Positions 1 to 7,849 of a DNA stretch of 19,650 nt are shown piece by piece. Under the pieces are notes generated by a model. That model saw only the letters and a program-made list of their open reading frames with translations. It had not been told where the DNA came from and searched no databases. The stretch comes from G963677485 sp964519405 (GTDB taxonomy: Bacteria; Armatimonadota; HRBIN16), in NCBI GenBank assembly GCA_964519405.1, contig CAZFLA010000058.1, forward strand, positions 1 to 19,650. Direction: 5' to 3'. The first letter of the stretch is position 1. The number at the start of each line of letters is the position of its first letter. The position numbers were made by a program, and so were the translations under genes.

Positions 1-25
1 ACCACCAACATAAGGAGCTCACATT

Positions 26-1048
26 ATGCGACAAGCTATCATGACAGCACCGGGCGTCATCGAATACCGCGATGTGCCTGTTCCAACACCTGGACCAGGT
101 CAGGTCGCTCTGCGGATTCTCCGTATAGGTATCTGCGGCAGTGACATCCATGTATATCATGGCACCCACCCGTTTACTGGCTATCCTATTGTTCAGGGGC
201 ATGAATACAGCGCTATCGTAGATGCAGTTGGTCCCGATGTGACAAGCGTTAAAGTGGGCCAGATGGTCACCGCAACTCCCCAAGAGGTATGCGGAGTATG
301 CAGACCATGCCAACGCGGGCAGTATAATGTGTGCGAAAATCTGAAGGTGCGCGGCTTCCAGGCTCCTGGTGTAGCACAGGACGTTTATATCACCGAAGTT
401 GACAAGCTCGTGCCGTTCCCCGCGAGTTTCACTCCAGAGCAAGGTGCATTTGTGGAGCCTGTAGCTGTTGCAGCTCACAGCACAGGCCGCGCACCTAACA
501 TCAAAGGGCAGAATGTGGTTGTGCTGGGAGCCGGCACAATCGGCAACTTTGTCGCTCAGGCCTGCAAAGCTCGCGGAGCCAAAAAGGTGCTCATCACCGA
601 TCTTAGCGATTTCCGCCTTGGTGTCGCCGCAAGTGTTGGCATCAATGCGGTGAGTAACCCCAAGCAGGAGACGCTGAAAGATGCCAGCCAGCGCGTTTTC
701 GGTGATGAAGGCTTTGACATCGCCTTTGAGGCAGCCGCAGCAGAACCATGCATGAACGATGCCATTAAGGCCATCGGCAAGGGCGGTACCATCGTCGTGG
801 TTGGGGTATTCGGTAAGCGTCCGGCCCTCGACATGGCCAACATGGGTGAGCATGAAATCAGCTTGGTTGGCACCATGATGTACCGTCATGAGGACTACAG
901 CCAGGCCGTGGAGTGGATAGCCAAAGGGCTGATCAAGACAGAACCCCTCGACACCAAACACTTCCCGTTTGAACAATATCTCGACGCCTACCACTTCATC
1001 GAAAGCGCTGGCGACACATCATTGAAGGTATTTATTGATTTAGTATGA
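26..1048 (+). CDS. Zinc-dependent medium-chain polyol/alcohol dehydrogenase
   Basis: A 340-aa cytosolic member of the medium-chain dehydrogenase family (sorbitol/threonine dehydrogenase type), expected to oxidise a secondary alcohol of a polyol or hydroxy acid with NAD. Seen: catalytic-zinc Cys37 in ICGSD, G58-H59-E60, Glu144 in the VEP motif, and four structural-zinc cysteines at 89, 92, 95 and 103 (C-x2-C-x2-C-x7-C). The Rossmann glycine motif GAGTIG is at 168-173 and Asp192 closes strand beta-2, which favours NAD over NADP. AAGGAG at 12-17 lies 8 nt before the ATG. Length is normal for the family. The stop overlaps the sugar kinase start by 4 nt, so the two are probably one operon, which suggests a polyol substrate giving a ketose for the kinase. 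The exact substrate cannot be read from sequence. Confidence 0.9.
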   Translation: MRQAIMTAPGVIEYRDVPVPTPGPGQVALRILRIGICGSDIHVYHGTHPFTGYPIVQGHEYSAIVDAVGPDVTSVKVGQMVTATPQEVCGVCRPCQRGQYNVCENLKVRGFQAPGVAQDVYITEVDKLVPFPASFTPEQGAFVEPVAVAAHSTGRAPNIKGQNVVVLGAGTIGNFVAQACKARGAKKVLITDLSDFRLGVAASVGINAVSNPKQETLKDASQRVFGDEGFDIAFEAAAAEPCMNDAIKAIGKGGTIVVVGVFGKRPALDMANMGEHEISLVGTMMYRHEDYSQAVEWIAKGLIKTEPLDTKHFPFEQYLDAYHFIESAGDTSLKVFIDLV

Positions 1049-1914
1049 CAGATAATGAACAACCGATTGTATTGGGTATCGGCGAATTGCTCTGGGATGT
1101 GCTGCCGCAAGGGCGTGCTCTTGGCGGTGCTCCGGCCAACTTCGCTTACCACGCGGCACAGCTAGGCGCACAGAGCTATGTCATCAGCCGAGTCGGTAAG
1201 GATGAGCTCGGCCAGGAAGCGCTTCGCCAACTGGCACAGCATGGCTTATGCACGGACTACATCCAAACAGATGCTGAGCACGAAACAGGCGTCGCCGAAG
1301 CTAATGTAGATGACGATGGTGTTGCTCACTTTACCATAAAAGAAAATGTGGCATGGGATCATATCGACTGTACAGCCAGTGCGCTCGCACTGGCTGCACG
1401 CAGTCAGATCGTCTGCTTTGGCAGCCTCGCGCAGCGCAGTGCTGTCAGTAGGAGCAGCATCAACGGTCTCGTTGGTGCCTTGCCCAAGAGCAGCATACGA
1501 GTTTTCGATGTAAACCTACGGCAGAACTACTACAACAAAGAGATCATCACCCAGTCGCTCCGATCCGCGACTGTGTTTAAAATCAGCGATGCAGAGCTGC
1601 TTACTGTCACCCGCTTACTCGGCTGGAGCGATGCAGAACCCGAGCACTTACTCAGGCGCTTCTGCACCGAGTATGACTTGCAGATGACCGCTTACACACG
1701 CGGTTCAGAGGGCAGCTTGTTGGTAACATCCAGCGAGATATCCGAACATGCAGGAATGCGGGTTCAAGTGGTTGACACCGTCGGTGCTGGCGATGCTTTC
1801 ACGGCAGCCATGAGCATGGCCCTATGGCATGGTAAACCACTGAACACCATCAACGAAGAGGCAAACCAACGCGGCGCTTTAGTATGCTCGCAAAAAGGCG
1901 CCATGTCTGGGTAA
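1045..1914 (+). CDS. PfkB-family carbohydrate kinase (fructokinase-like)
   Basis: A 289-aa sugar kinase of the ribokinase/PfkB family, predicted to phosphorylate a sugar, most likely fructose, with ATP in the cytosol. Seen: the N-terminal GELLWDVLPQG stretch followed by GGAPANFAYH (about residues 27-36), the usual fructokinase-type sugar-binding signature, and the C-terminal VDTVGAGDAF motif (243-252) with the anion hole G247-G249 and catalytic base Asp250. Length fits the family (about 290-320). The ATG overlaps the dehydrogenase stop (ATGA), a classic translational coupling. Paired with a polyol dehydrogenase, a sorbitol-to-fructose-to-fructose-6-phosphate route is a sensible inference. 2-keto-3-deoxygluconate or another ketose remains possible. 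Confidence 0.88.
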   Translation: MTDNEQPIVLGIGELLWDVLPQGRALGGAPANFAYHAAQLGAQSYVISRVGKDELGQEALRQLAQHGLCTDYIQTDAEHETGVAEANVDDDGVAHFTIKENVAWDHIDCTASALALAARSQIVCFGSLAQRSAVSRSSINGLVGALPKSSIRVFDVNLRQNYYNKEIITQSLRSATVFKISDAELLTVTRLLGWSDAEPEHLLRRFCTEYDLQMTAYTRGSEGSLLVTSSEISEHAGMRVQVVDTVGAGDAFTAAMSMALWHGKPLNTINEEANQRGALVCSQKGAMSG

Positions 1915-1947
1915 TAAACACCTGTAAACGCGAAATTACCTCTGAAG

Positions 1948-1968
1948 GTGCCGGCATATTGCCGGCAC
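1948..1968. terminator. Perfect 9-bp stem-loop after the kinase gene
   Basis: GTGCCGGCA (1948-1956) pairs perfectly with 1960-1968 around a TAT loop, 33 nt after the kinase stop. It lacks a T-run, so it is not a canonical intrinsic terminator. It may end or protect the upstream transcript, or act as a DNA operator since it is also a perfect palindrome. Confidence 0.45.
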
Positions 1969-1980
1969 ACTGCAGACTAC

Positions 1981-1993
1981 ACAGTGACACTGT
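1981..1993. promoter_or_regulatory. Perfect palindrome ACAGTG-A-CACTGT, possible operator
   Basis: A 13-bp perfect inverted repeat with a single central base, just upstream of the CRP-like site and 41 bp before the ACT-domain gene. Its size suits a dimeric repressor. No regulator can be named. Confidence 0.35.
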
Positions 1994-1994
1994 A

Positions 1995-2016
1995 AAATGT
2001 GAATGAGATCACAAAT
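1995..2016. promoter_or_regulatory. CRP/FNR-type binding site upstream of the ACT gene
   Basis: TGTGAATGAGATCACA (1998-2013) is an exact TGTGA-N6-TCACA inverted repeat. The flanks (AAA before, AAT after) extend the match to the 22-bp E. coli CRP consensus, left half-site perfect. It sits 19 bp upstream of the ATG at 2035. A TAAAAT -10-like hexamer at 1993-1998 overlaps its left edge, so a bound regulator could block rather than activate that promoter. The regulator itself is not in this window. Confidence 0.6.
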
Positions 2017-2034
2017 TCCGAAAAGAGTTAATTC

Positions 2035-2604
2035 ATGACCGAATATATAGTCACCGTGATGGCCCGAGACCGCGCTGGCATCGTCAGAGATGTCAGTGCA
2101 GGTCTAGCAGAACTTCAGGGGAACATCACCCATGCCAATCAGACAGTATTACGGGGGTATTTCACCCTCATACTATCGGTGCAGTTTCCCGACGACAGCA
2201 CCCCGCTCATGATTCGCCAGAGTGTAGAGCGCCACGGAAGTGTCGGTGAGTTTGAGGTCAACGTCCGGCCGTATGAGCAGAACCCTTCTGTAGTCAGTAA
2301 AGGTGCCCCCTTCACTCTAACCCTACGTACGCACCAACTGCCTGGGATGCTGCTGAAGGCCAGCGCTTATCTAGCACAGCGTGGTGTCAACATCGAAGAC
2401 TTCAATGCCTACAGCACAGACACCGAGTTTCTCGTCACGGGGTTGGTTACAATTCCTGAGGATGTAGACATCGAACACATCAAAACCGAGATTGAGGCCT
2501 TGGGCCAGGAGTTCGGTTTCAGCGTGCACTTGATGCATCAAAACATCTTTACGGCCACAAGCCAGGTGCTGCCGGTGACTGAGTTGATGGAGGGTGTGCA
2601 GTGA
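2035..2604 (+). CDS. Double ACT-domain protein, GcvR/UPF0237-like
   Basis: A 189-aa protein made of two ACT domains, about residues 3-75 and 93-165. The first opens with VTVMARDRAGIVRDVS, the usual amino-acid-sensing ACT start; the second with FTLTLRTHQLPGML. This layout matches the glycine cleavage regulator GcvR and related amino-acid sensors. Members of UPF0237, with a single ACT domain of about 90 aa, are commonly found beside DUF711 genes; here the partner is a two-domain version. AAGAG at about 2021-2025 precedes the ATG. Its stop overlaps the GTG start of the DUF711 gene, so the two are co-translated and probably work together. There is no DNA-binding domain, so a role by protein contact or ligand sensing is inferred. 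The ligand is unknown. Confidence 0.82.
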   Translation: MTEYIVTVMARDRAGIVRDVSAGLAELQGNITHANQTVLRGYFTLILSVQFPDDSTPLMIRQSVERHGSVGEFEVNVRPYEQNPSVVSKGAPFTLTLRTHQLPGMLLKASAYLAQRGVNIEDFNAYSTDTEFLVTGLVTIPEDVDIEHIKTEIEALGQEFGFSVHLMHQNIFTATSQVLPVTELMEGVQ

Positions 2605-3971
2605 AACAGCGTGATGACGTTCTCCGTATGATTGCGATGCTTCAAGATGAGCATCTTGATGTCCGCGCAGTGAATATGGGCATCGACCTTTTCGACTGCA
2701 GCGACCGCAACATCGATGTATGCTGCAAACTAATGAAAGAGAAGATCATTAGGCTGGCATCCCCGCTTCCCGATATCTGCCGTAAAGTCAGCAACACTTA
2801 TGGCATTCCCATCGTCAACACGCGTGTCGCCGTCAGCCCCATCGCGGATGTCTTGGCAGGCCATACCCAACAAGAGCTTCTGCAGGCGGCTTTTGCGCTT
2901 CAGGAAGCGGCAGAGCAGGCCGGCATTGACATCATCGGCGGATACAGCGCGATGGTTCAGAAAGGTATGAGCCGCGGCGACCGTGCGCTTATCGAGAGCC
3001 TGCCCGAGGTGCTGACAAAAACCACCCGCATCTGCGCATCGGTGAATGCCGCCAGCACTAAAGCGGGTATCAATGTGGATGCTGTGCTGCTTCTAGGCCA
3101 CATGCTCAAGAAGACCGCCGAAATGTCGGCTGATGCCGACGGCTTTGGCTGCTGTAAACTGAGCGTATTCGCTAACATGCCGGAAGACAACCCGTTCATG
3201 GCCGGTGCTTACAAAGGCATCGGTGAGCCCGAAGCGGAGATCAACATCGGCGTCAGTGGCCCAGGCGTGGTAAAGCGCGCCATCGAACGCCTGCGGCAGC
3301 GCGACAGCAAGTGCGATCTTGGCGCTTTGGCTGAAGAGATTAAGAGCACAGCCTTCCGTGTGACCCGCTGCGGTGAGCTCATCGGGCGCGAAGTGGCCCG
3401 CATGTTGGATGTGGAATTCGGCATTGTGGATTTAAGCCTCGCACCAACCCCAGCGGTAGGCGACAGCGTGGGTGAGATATTCCAGGTCATGGGTATCAGC
3501 CGAATCGGCTGCCCGGGCACAACAGCCGCATTGGCCATGCTCAATGACGCCGTTAAGAAGGGCGGCGCGTTCGCGTCGTCACGCGTTGGTGGCTTATCAG
3601 GTGCTTTCATACCGGTGGCTGAGGACGCTGCGCTTGCTGAAGCTGCAGAGACAGGTTCGTTAGCACTCGGCAAACTCGAAGCCATGACTAGCGTGTGTTC
3701 GGTTGGTCTGGATATGGTTGCGGTTCCGGGTGACACTCCGGCTGAGGCGTTGGCAGCGCTCACACTTGATGAGCTGTCCATCGGTGTTATCAACCGAAAG
3801 ACAACCTCAGTTCGCCTTATACCTGTGCCAGGAAAGAAGGCGGGCGACCATGCCGTGTTCGGCGGATTATTCGGCGAAAGCCCCATCATGGAGATGCCTG
3901 CAACCGGTGCCGAGGATTTCGTGCGCATGGCAGGGCATATTCCTGCGCCGATCCATAGTCTCAACAACTAA
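2601..3971 (+). CDS. DUF711 / UPF0210 family protein
   Basis: A 456-aa cytosolic protein of the DUF711 (UPF0210) family, widespread in anaerobes and some archaea and of unknown biochemical function although structures exist. The match is recognised from the whole layout, with conserved stretches such as DIIGGYSAMVQKGMSRGD, CASVNAASTKAGIN and DLSLAPTPAVGDSVGEI, and from the normal length of about 450 aa. It starts with GTG at 2601 inside the ACT stop (GTGA), with GGAGGG at 2589-2594, 6 nt before, supporting this start. A long antisense reading frame inside it is a shadow. Conserved partnership with an ACT protein points to an amino-acid-controlled activity, but the reaction cannot be assigned. 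Confidence 0.9.
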   Translation: MKQRDDVLRMIAMLQDEHLDVRAVNMGIDLFDCSDRNIDVCCKLMKEKIIRLASPLPDICRKVSNTYGIPIVNTRVAVSPIADVLAGHTQQELLQAAFALQEAAEQAGIDIIGGYSAMVQKGMSRGDRALIESLPEVLTKTTRICASVNAASTKAGINVDAVLLLGHMLKKTAEMSADADGFGCCKLSVFANMPEDNPFMAGAYKGIGEPEAEINIGVSGPGVVKRAIERLRQRDSKCDLGALAEEIKSTAFRVTRCGELIGREVARMLDVEFGIVDLSLAPTPAVGDSVGEIFQVMGISRIGCPGTTAALAMLNDAVKKGGAFASSRVGGLSGAFIPVAEDAALAEAAETGSLALGKLEAMTSVCSVGLDMVAVPGDTPAEALAALTLDELSIGVINRKTTSVRLIPVPGKKAGDHAVFGGLFGESPIMEMPATGAEDFVRMAGHIPAPIHSLNN

Positions 3972-4011
3972 GCTAAAAAAATAGACATATATAGATTTAA
4001 GGAGACCCATC

Positions 4012-4935
4012 ATGATTGTGCTTCAATCTGAAATACCAGGGCTTACCCCCTACGCCCGCGGCAAAGTTCGCGATATGTATGACCTTGGTGATTCCATTTT
4101 GATAATCGTTAGCGACCGCATCAGTGCGTTTGATGTGGTGATGCCCAACGGTATACCTGGCAAGGGTGCTGTGCTTACCCAGTTCAGCCGCTTCTGGTTT
4201 GAGAAAACCGAGCATGTACTCCGAAACCACTACATCACATGCGATGTCACAACCATCGCCAATCAGATTGAAAAAGCCGGCGGTAAAGTTACCGACGAAA
4301 CCCGCAAAATGCTGGAAGGCCGCAGCATGCTTGTTGAAAAGGCAAAGCCCTACCCGGTCGAATGCATTGTTCGCGGATATCTTGCGGGCTCGCTCTACAA
4401 AGAATATCTAGCTGCAGGCGGTGCCACCAAAAAAGTCACCATCAACGGTGTGGATCTGCCCGCCGGTATGAAGAACAGCCAGATTCTTGAGCACCCTATC
4501 TTTACCCCAAGCACCAAGGCAGAAGAGGGTCACGATATTAACATCAGCATGGAGCAAACCGAGCAGCTCATCGGCGACCGTGCCCGCGAGCTAGCCTATT
4601 GCGCGCTTCGGATATACTCCACAGCCCGTGATCTTGCTGCCGAAAAGGGCATTATCATTGCTGACACCAAGTTCGAATTCGGCGTAGACGCTTCTGGTGA
4701 TCTCATGCTCATTGATGAAGCGCTGACCCCAGACAGCAGCCGTTTCTGGGATGCTGAGAAATACGAAGTCGGCAAGAGCCAGCCAAGCTATGACAAGCAG
4801 TATCTGCGTGACTGGCTGGAGGCCTGCGGCTGGGACAAAACCCCACCAGCCCCAATGCTTCCTCAAAATGTGGTTGACGAAACTAGCGCGAAATACCACG
4901 AAGCCTACCGACGAATTACCGGCGAAGAGCTTTAA
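4012..4935 (+). CDS. purC: Phosphoribosylaminoimidazole-succinocarboxamide (SAICAR) synthase
   Basis: A 307-aa enzyme of de novo purine synthesis that joins CAIR and aspartate using ATP to form SAICAR. Seen: SDRISAFD (34-41), RGYLAGS (121-127) and LIDEALTPDSSRFW (233-246), the three classic SAICAR synthase signatures; position 237 is Ala where Val is more usual. The length matches the long form (about 300 aa, as in yeast Ade1) rather than the roughly 237-aa E. coli type. AAGGAG at 3999-4004 is 7 nt before the ATG. It follows DUF711 by 40 nt of A/T-rich sequence that may hold its own promoter, and ends at a strong terminator. No other purine genes are adjacent. Confidence 0.96.
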   Translation: MIVLQSEIPGLTPYARGKVRDMYDLGDSILIIVSDRISAFDVVMPNGIPGKGAVLTQFSRFWFEKTEHVLRNHYITCDVTTIANQIEKAGGKVTDETRKMLEGRSMLVEKAKPYPVECIVRGYLAGSLYKEYLAAGGATKKVTINGVDLPAGMKNSQILEHPIFTPSTKAEEGHDINISMEQTEQLIGDRARELAYCALRIYSTARDLAAEKGIIIADTKFEFGVDASGDLMLIDEALTPDSSRFWDAEKYEVGKSQPSYDKQYLRDWLEACGWDKTPPAPMLPQNVVDETSAKYHEAYRRITGEEL

Positions 4936-4942
4936 AACGCCT

Positions 4943-4975
4943 AGAGAGATGCCCGCGCGGCATCTCTCTTTTTTT
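4943..4975 (+). terminator. Intrinsic terminator after purC
   Basis: An 11-bp perfect stem (AGAGAGATGCC at 4943-4953 with 4959-4969), loop CGCGC, run straight into seven T (4969-4975). It begins 8 nt after the purC stop and separates purC from the next gene. Confidence 0.93.
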
Positions 4976-5001
4976 GACCAGTATATTCAACGCAAACGAG
5001 T

Positions 5002-5006
5002 AGGAG
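5002..5006 (+). promoter_or_regulatory. Ribosome binding site deciding the start at 5013
   Basis: AGGAG lies 6 nt before ATG 5013 but only 3 nt before the in-frame TTG at 5010, so the ATG is the better start. Confidence 0.75.
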
Positions 5007-5012
5007 AAATTG

Positions 5013-5630
5013 ATGGCTAGCGAATTTGGAACTTACACCGCATCAGGTCTGCAAAATCCCTTCGGACACACCACATACATCCTAAAGAAGCAGATGCTGA
5101 AGCTCTTTGGCGGCACGTTTCGCATCTACGACCCCAGCGGGTCTTTGGTGTTATTTGCCAGCATGAAGGCCTTCTCGCTGAAAGAGAATATCCGCTTATA
5201 TACTGAAGAAGAAAAAATCAACGAAGTACTCACCATTCAAGCGCGGCAGATCATTGATATCGCAGCCACATATGATGTCGTTGACCCCAATACCGGTCTT
5301 GCCATTGGAGCACTGCGCCGACGAGGATTTCGATCGATGGTGCGCGACGAATGGACCATTCTCGATGCTGTTGGCAACGAAATCGGCACCATCATAGAAG
5401 ACAGCATGTTGTTAGCTCTGCTCAGAAGGTTTCTAACCAACTTGATACCTCAGGCTTATCACGGCGATGTCAAAGGGTCACCAGTGCTGAAGTTCCAGCA
5501 GAACTTCAACCCATTTACGCTGCGGCTTTCGCTGGACTTTTCCACCGACGTCAGCGGCTTACTCGACCGACGTTTAGGCATAGCCGCAGCCATACTCATG
5601 TGCGCGATTGAGGGGCGTGAAAGCTCGTAA
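5013..5630 (+). CDS. LURP-one-related / YxjI-like tubby-fold protein
   Basis: A 205-aa protein of the LURP-one-related family, which shares the tubby/phospholipid scramblase barrel fold. Seen: an N-terminal YILKKQMLKLFGGTFRIYDPSG repeat-like start (typical of these proteins, with residues spread over about 22 positions), beta-rich lipocalin-like segments such as YDVVDPNTGLAIGALRRRG and WTILDAVGNEIGTI, and a C-terminal hydrophobic helix in DRRLGIAAAILMCAIEG that would plug the barrel. There is no signal peptide. The family has no firm bacterial function; membrane or lipid association is suggested by the fold. It lies after the purC terminator and 39 nt before the GH36-like gene, so these two may be co-transcribed, but no functional link is evident. 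Confidence 0.75.
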   Translation: MASEFGTYTASGLQNPFGHTTYILKKQMLKLFGGTFRIYDPSGSLVLFASMKAFSLKENIRLYTEEEKINEVLTIQARQIIDIAATYDVVDPNTGLAIGALRRRGFRSMVRDEWTILDAVGNEIGTIIEDSMLLALLRRFLTNLIPQAYHGDVKGSPVLKFQQNFNPFTLRLSLDFSTDVSGLLDRRLGIAAAILMCAIEGRESS

Positions 5631-5669
5631 GCTATTGATGCAAGAAATTCTTTATATGCGGAGACATGA

Positions 5670-7769
5670 ATGACGCCTTATACATTAACCGTGGGTATGC
5701 TCAAACTCACATTCGGTGGGGTTGGATCGCTAATTGATATATCATTAGCTGATAATCCAGACATTATCTATCACATGACTGCCCCGGTGTTTGAGATAGA
5801 CGGCCGGTCAGCCGCGTATTTCACAATTATCGCCTGTGATGAGCCTCGATTGCTGCGTAATGGTGTGCAGGAATGGAAGATCCGCTTCACCGCTTCTGTA
5901 ACGGTGCCGCTCAATCTGGATCTTTATATCCACGGCATCAATGGATCACCATTCATTCGCTTCAAATACCGACTAAGCTCTCCAGAACCGGCGAAGCTCA
6001 CGAAAGACTGCGGGCAGGATACCCTCCGTTACTTCCAGATAACGAACGCCGATCAGGTGCTGCAATCCGCTCCCGACCAAAAGCTGACGCAGATTCAACT
6101 GGGGCATTTCAACCCCGCTGTCCATTGCTATGAGCCGCTGGAGCACACATATCAATGGGATGAGCTCTATAATGGGCAATACCTAACAGGGCCAATCGTG
6201 GTTATCCACAACGAAAAACAGTCGTTATTGTTGGCGTATGAACATGGAGCAGATCAGCCGAACTCCTTCCTGAAGTTCACATTGACCCAGCACTTCACTG
6301 CCGTTAACTGTGTGGCATATAACGGTAACTACTACAAAAATTACCCTTTGAACACCGGTCAAGGATTTGAATCGGTATGGTTTGAATTGGGGCTTATCGC
6401 TGGCAGTTACAACCAACTGCTGCCGTTGTATCGGCAGTTTCTGCTGAACGAAATCTGCGCAAACAACGAATCGCGCAAGCCCTACATTTTCTACAACACC
6501 TGGAACTACCAAGAGCGCAACCGCCACTACAATGACCGGCCGTATCTGGAAAGCATGAACCTAGATCACACCCTGGCAGAAATTGAAGCGGCGCATCGGC
6601 TGGGTATTGATGTGTTTGTCATAGACACCGGCTGGTATAACAAAACCGGTGACTGGCTGGTCAACATGCTGCGATTTCCGGACGGCCTCCAACAGGTTCG
6701 GGCTAAGCTAGAAGAATACGGAATGAAACTCGGACTCTGGTTTAACCCGATCGTGGCCGCGAAAACATCTACGGTGATGCAGAACCACCCTGAGTATGTA
6801 GTCACGCATGACGGTCACCCCTGGGACTTCGGCGAAGTCTGGGAAACAGAACAAAGCTACGGTGTCTGCTTGGCATCAGGATATGTGTCGCACTTTGTGG
6901 ATACCATGATCAGACTTCATGACGAGTTAGGCGTGTGTTACTTCAAATGGGACGGCATAGACCAGTATGGCTGCGATTCCCCACTTCATGACCACGGAGA
7001 TGAAAGCCACACCGCTCAGGAGCGTCGGGATTGTTACGCCTACGAAATGGGCCGAAGGCTCATCCAGATTGTGGAGCAGGTCAGCGAACAACGTCCTGAT
7101 GTGATTGTGGACTTCGACATCACCGAGCCGCATCGATTTGTGGGGCTTGGCTTCCTGTCTGTCGGCAAGTATTTTTTAGTAAACAACGGCCCCTACTTCA
7201 GCGACTTCGATATGTCACCTGCGGTGAAAATCGAGCCATATATCTCAAATGTGTTCTTCTACCCAGGTGCTGCTCGCCCAAGAGTGTGCAGGCAGAATGT
7301 AAACTACGACCGGTTTATACCGTCAATCCTATTCCTTACGCACTATTTACCCGACTCCCCAGTGCTTTCTCAGCACAACAGCATCGCTTCGATGCTGCTG
7401 GGAGGCAACGGGATCTGGGGCGATCTGCTCAGCCTATCAGATGAGGACATCGCCGTATGGTCTGAGCATGTGGCCGACTATAAACGGGTCGCCTACGCCG
7501 TCAACAGTTCATACCCACGCACGAGCGGGATGATCGGATCAAGCCCCGAAACATATGAGAAGCTAGACGCAGCCACGGCCTCAGGTATTGTGGTGGTGTT
7601 TACCGTTGGACAAGGCACCATCACCCATGTCACGCAGCCGTTGTGTTCCACTCAAAACCTGGAGATCAAAGGCGCAGACAAATGGGAACGGCTTGCTAAC
7701 GGCCGTATCAAACTGCAGATCGGGCTGAAGCCGAACGAAGCACGTGTGGTCTACTTTTTCGGGAAGTAA
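5670..7769 (+). CDS. GH36-type alpha-galactosidase-like glycoside hydrolase
   Basis: A 699-aa retaining glycosidase candidate of clan GH-D, family GH36 or a close relative, expected to release alpha-galactosyl groups. No signal peptide is visible, so it should act inside the cell. Layout: N-terminal beta-sandwich (about 1-270), TIM barrel (about 275-600) and C-terminal beta domain. The barrel shows FVIDTGWY, GLWFNP and YFKWDGIDQYG with Asp428 as probable nucleophile. Where classic GH36 enzymes carry an SGGGG-RFD acid/base loop, this protein has IVDFDITEPHRFVGLGFL (Asp481, Asp483 and Glu486 are candidates), so it belongs to a divergent branch and the substrate may differ. GGAG at 5660-5663 is 6 nt before the ATG. 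It follows the LURP-one gene closely and ends before a long stem-loop. Confidence 0.8.
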   Translation: MTPYTLTVGMLKLTFGGVGSLIDISLADNPDIIYHMTAPVFEIDGRSAAYFTIIACDEPRLLRNGVQEWKIRFTASVTVPLNLDLYIHGINGSPFIRFKYRLSSPEPAKLTKDCGQDTLRYFQITNADQVLQSAPDQKLTQIQLGHFNPAVHCYEPLEHTYQWDELYNGQYLTGPIVVIHNEKQSLLLAYEHGADQPNSFLKFTLTQHFTAVNCVAYNGNYYKNYPLNTGQGFESVWFELGLIAGSYNQLLPLYRQFLLNEICANNESRKPYIFYNTWNYQERNRHYNDRPYLESMNLDHTLAEIEAAHRLGIDVFVIDTGWYNKTGDWLVNMLRFPDGLQQVRAKLEEYGMKLGLWFNPIVAAKTSTVMQNHPEYVVTHDGHPWDFGEVWETEQSYGVCLASGYVSHFVDTMIRLHDELGVCYFKWDGIDQYGCDSPLHDHGDESHTAQERRDCYAYEMGRRLIQIVEQVSEQRPDVIVDFDITEPHRFVGLGFLSVGKYFLVNNGPYFSDFDMSPAVKIEPYISNVFFYPGAARPRVCRQNVNYDRFIPSILFLTHYLPDSPVLSQHNSIASMLLGGNGIWGDLLSLSDEDIAVWSEHVADYKRVAYAVNSSYPRTSGMIGSSPETYEKLDAATASGIVVVFTVGQGTITHVTQPLCSTQNLEIKGADKWERLANGRIKLQIGLKPNEARVVYFFGK

Positions 7770-7785
7770 TACCACTGAGCAATTG

Positions 7786-7831
7786 TATATGGAGCTTAGC
7801 TAATACAACAGCATCCGCTAAGCCCCATATA
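7786..7831 (+). terminator. Long stem-loop after the GH36-like gene
   Basis: Left arm 7786-7800 (TATATGGAGCTTAGC) pairs with 7817-7831 over 15 positions with one A-C mismatch at 7793/7824 and a 16-nt loop. It starts 16 nt after the stop codon. No T-run follows, so it may be a weak terminator or an mRNA 3'-end stabiliser. Confidence 0.5.
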
Positions 7832-7849
7832 GTTGGCCTATACCATCAC

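Noticed and set aside
3209..3967. 252-codon minus-strand reading frame inside the DUF711 gene
   Set aside because: Fully antisense to a clearly recognised gene; composition is Ser/Pro/Ala-rich without family features. A shadow.
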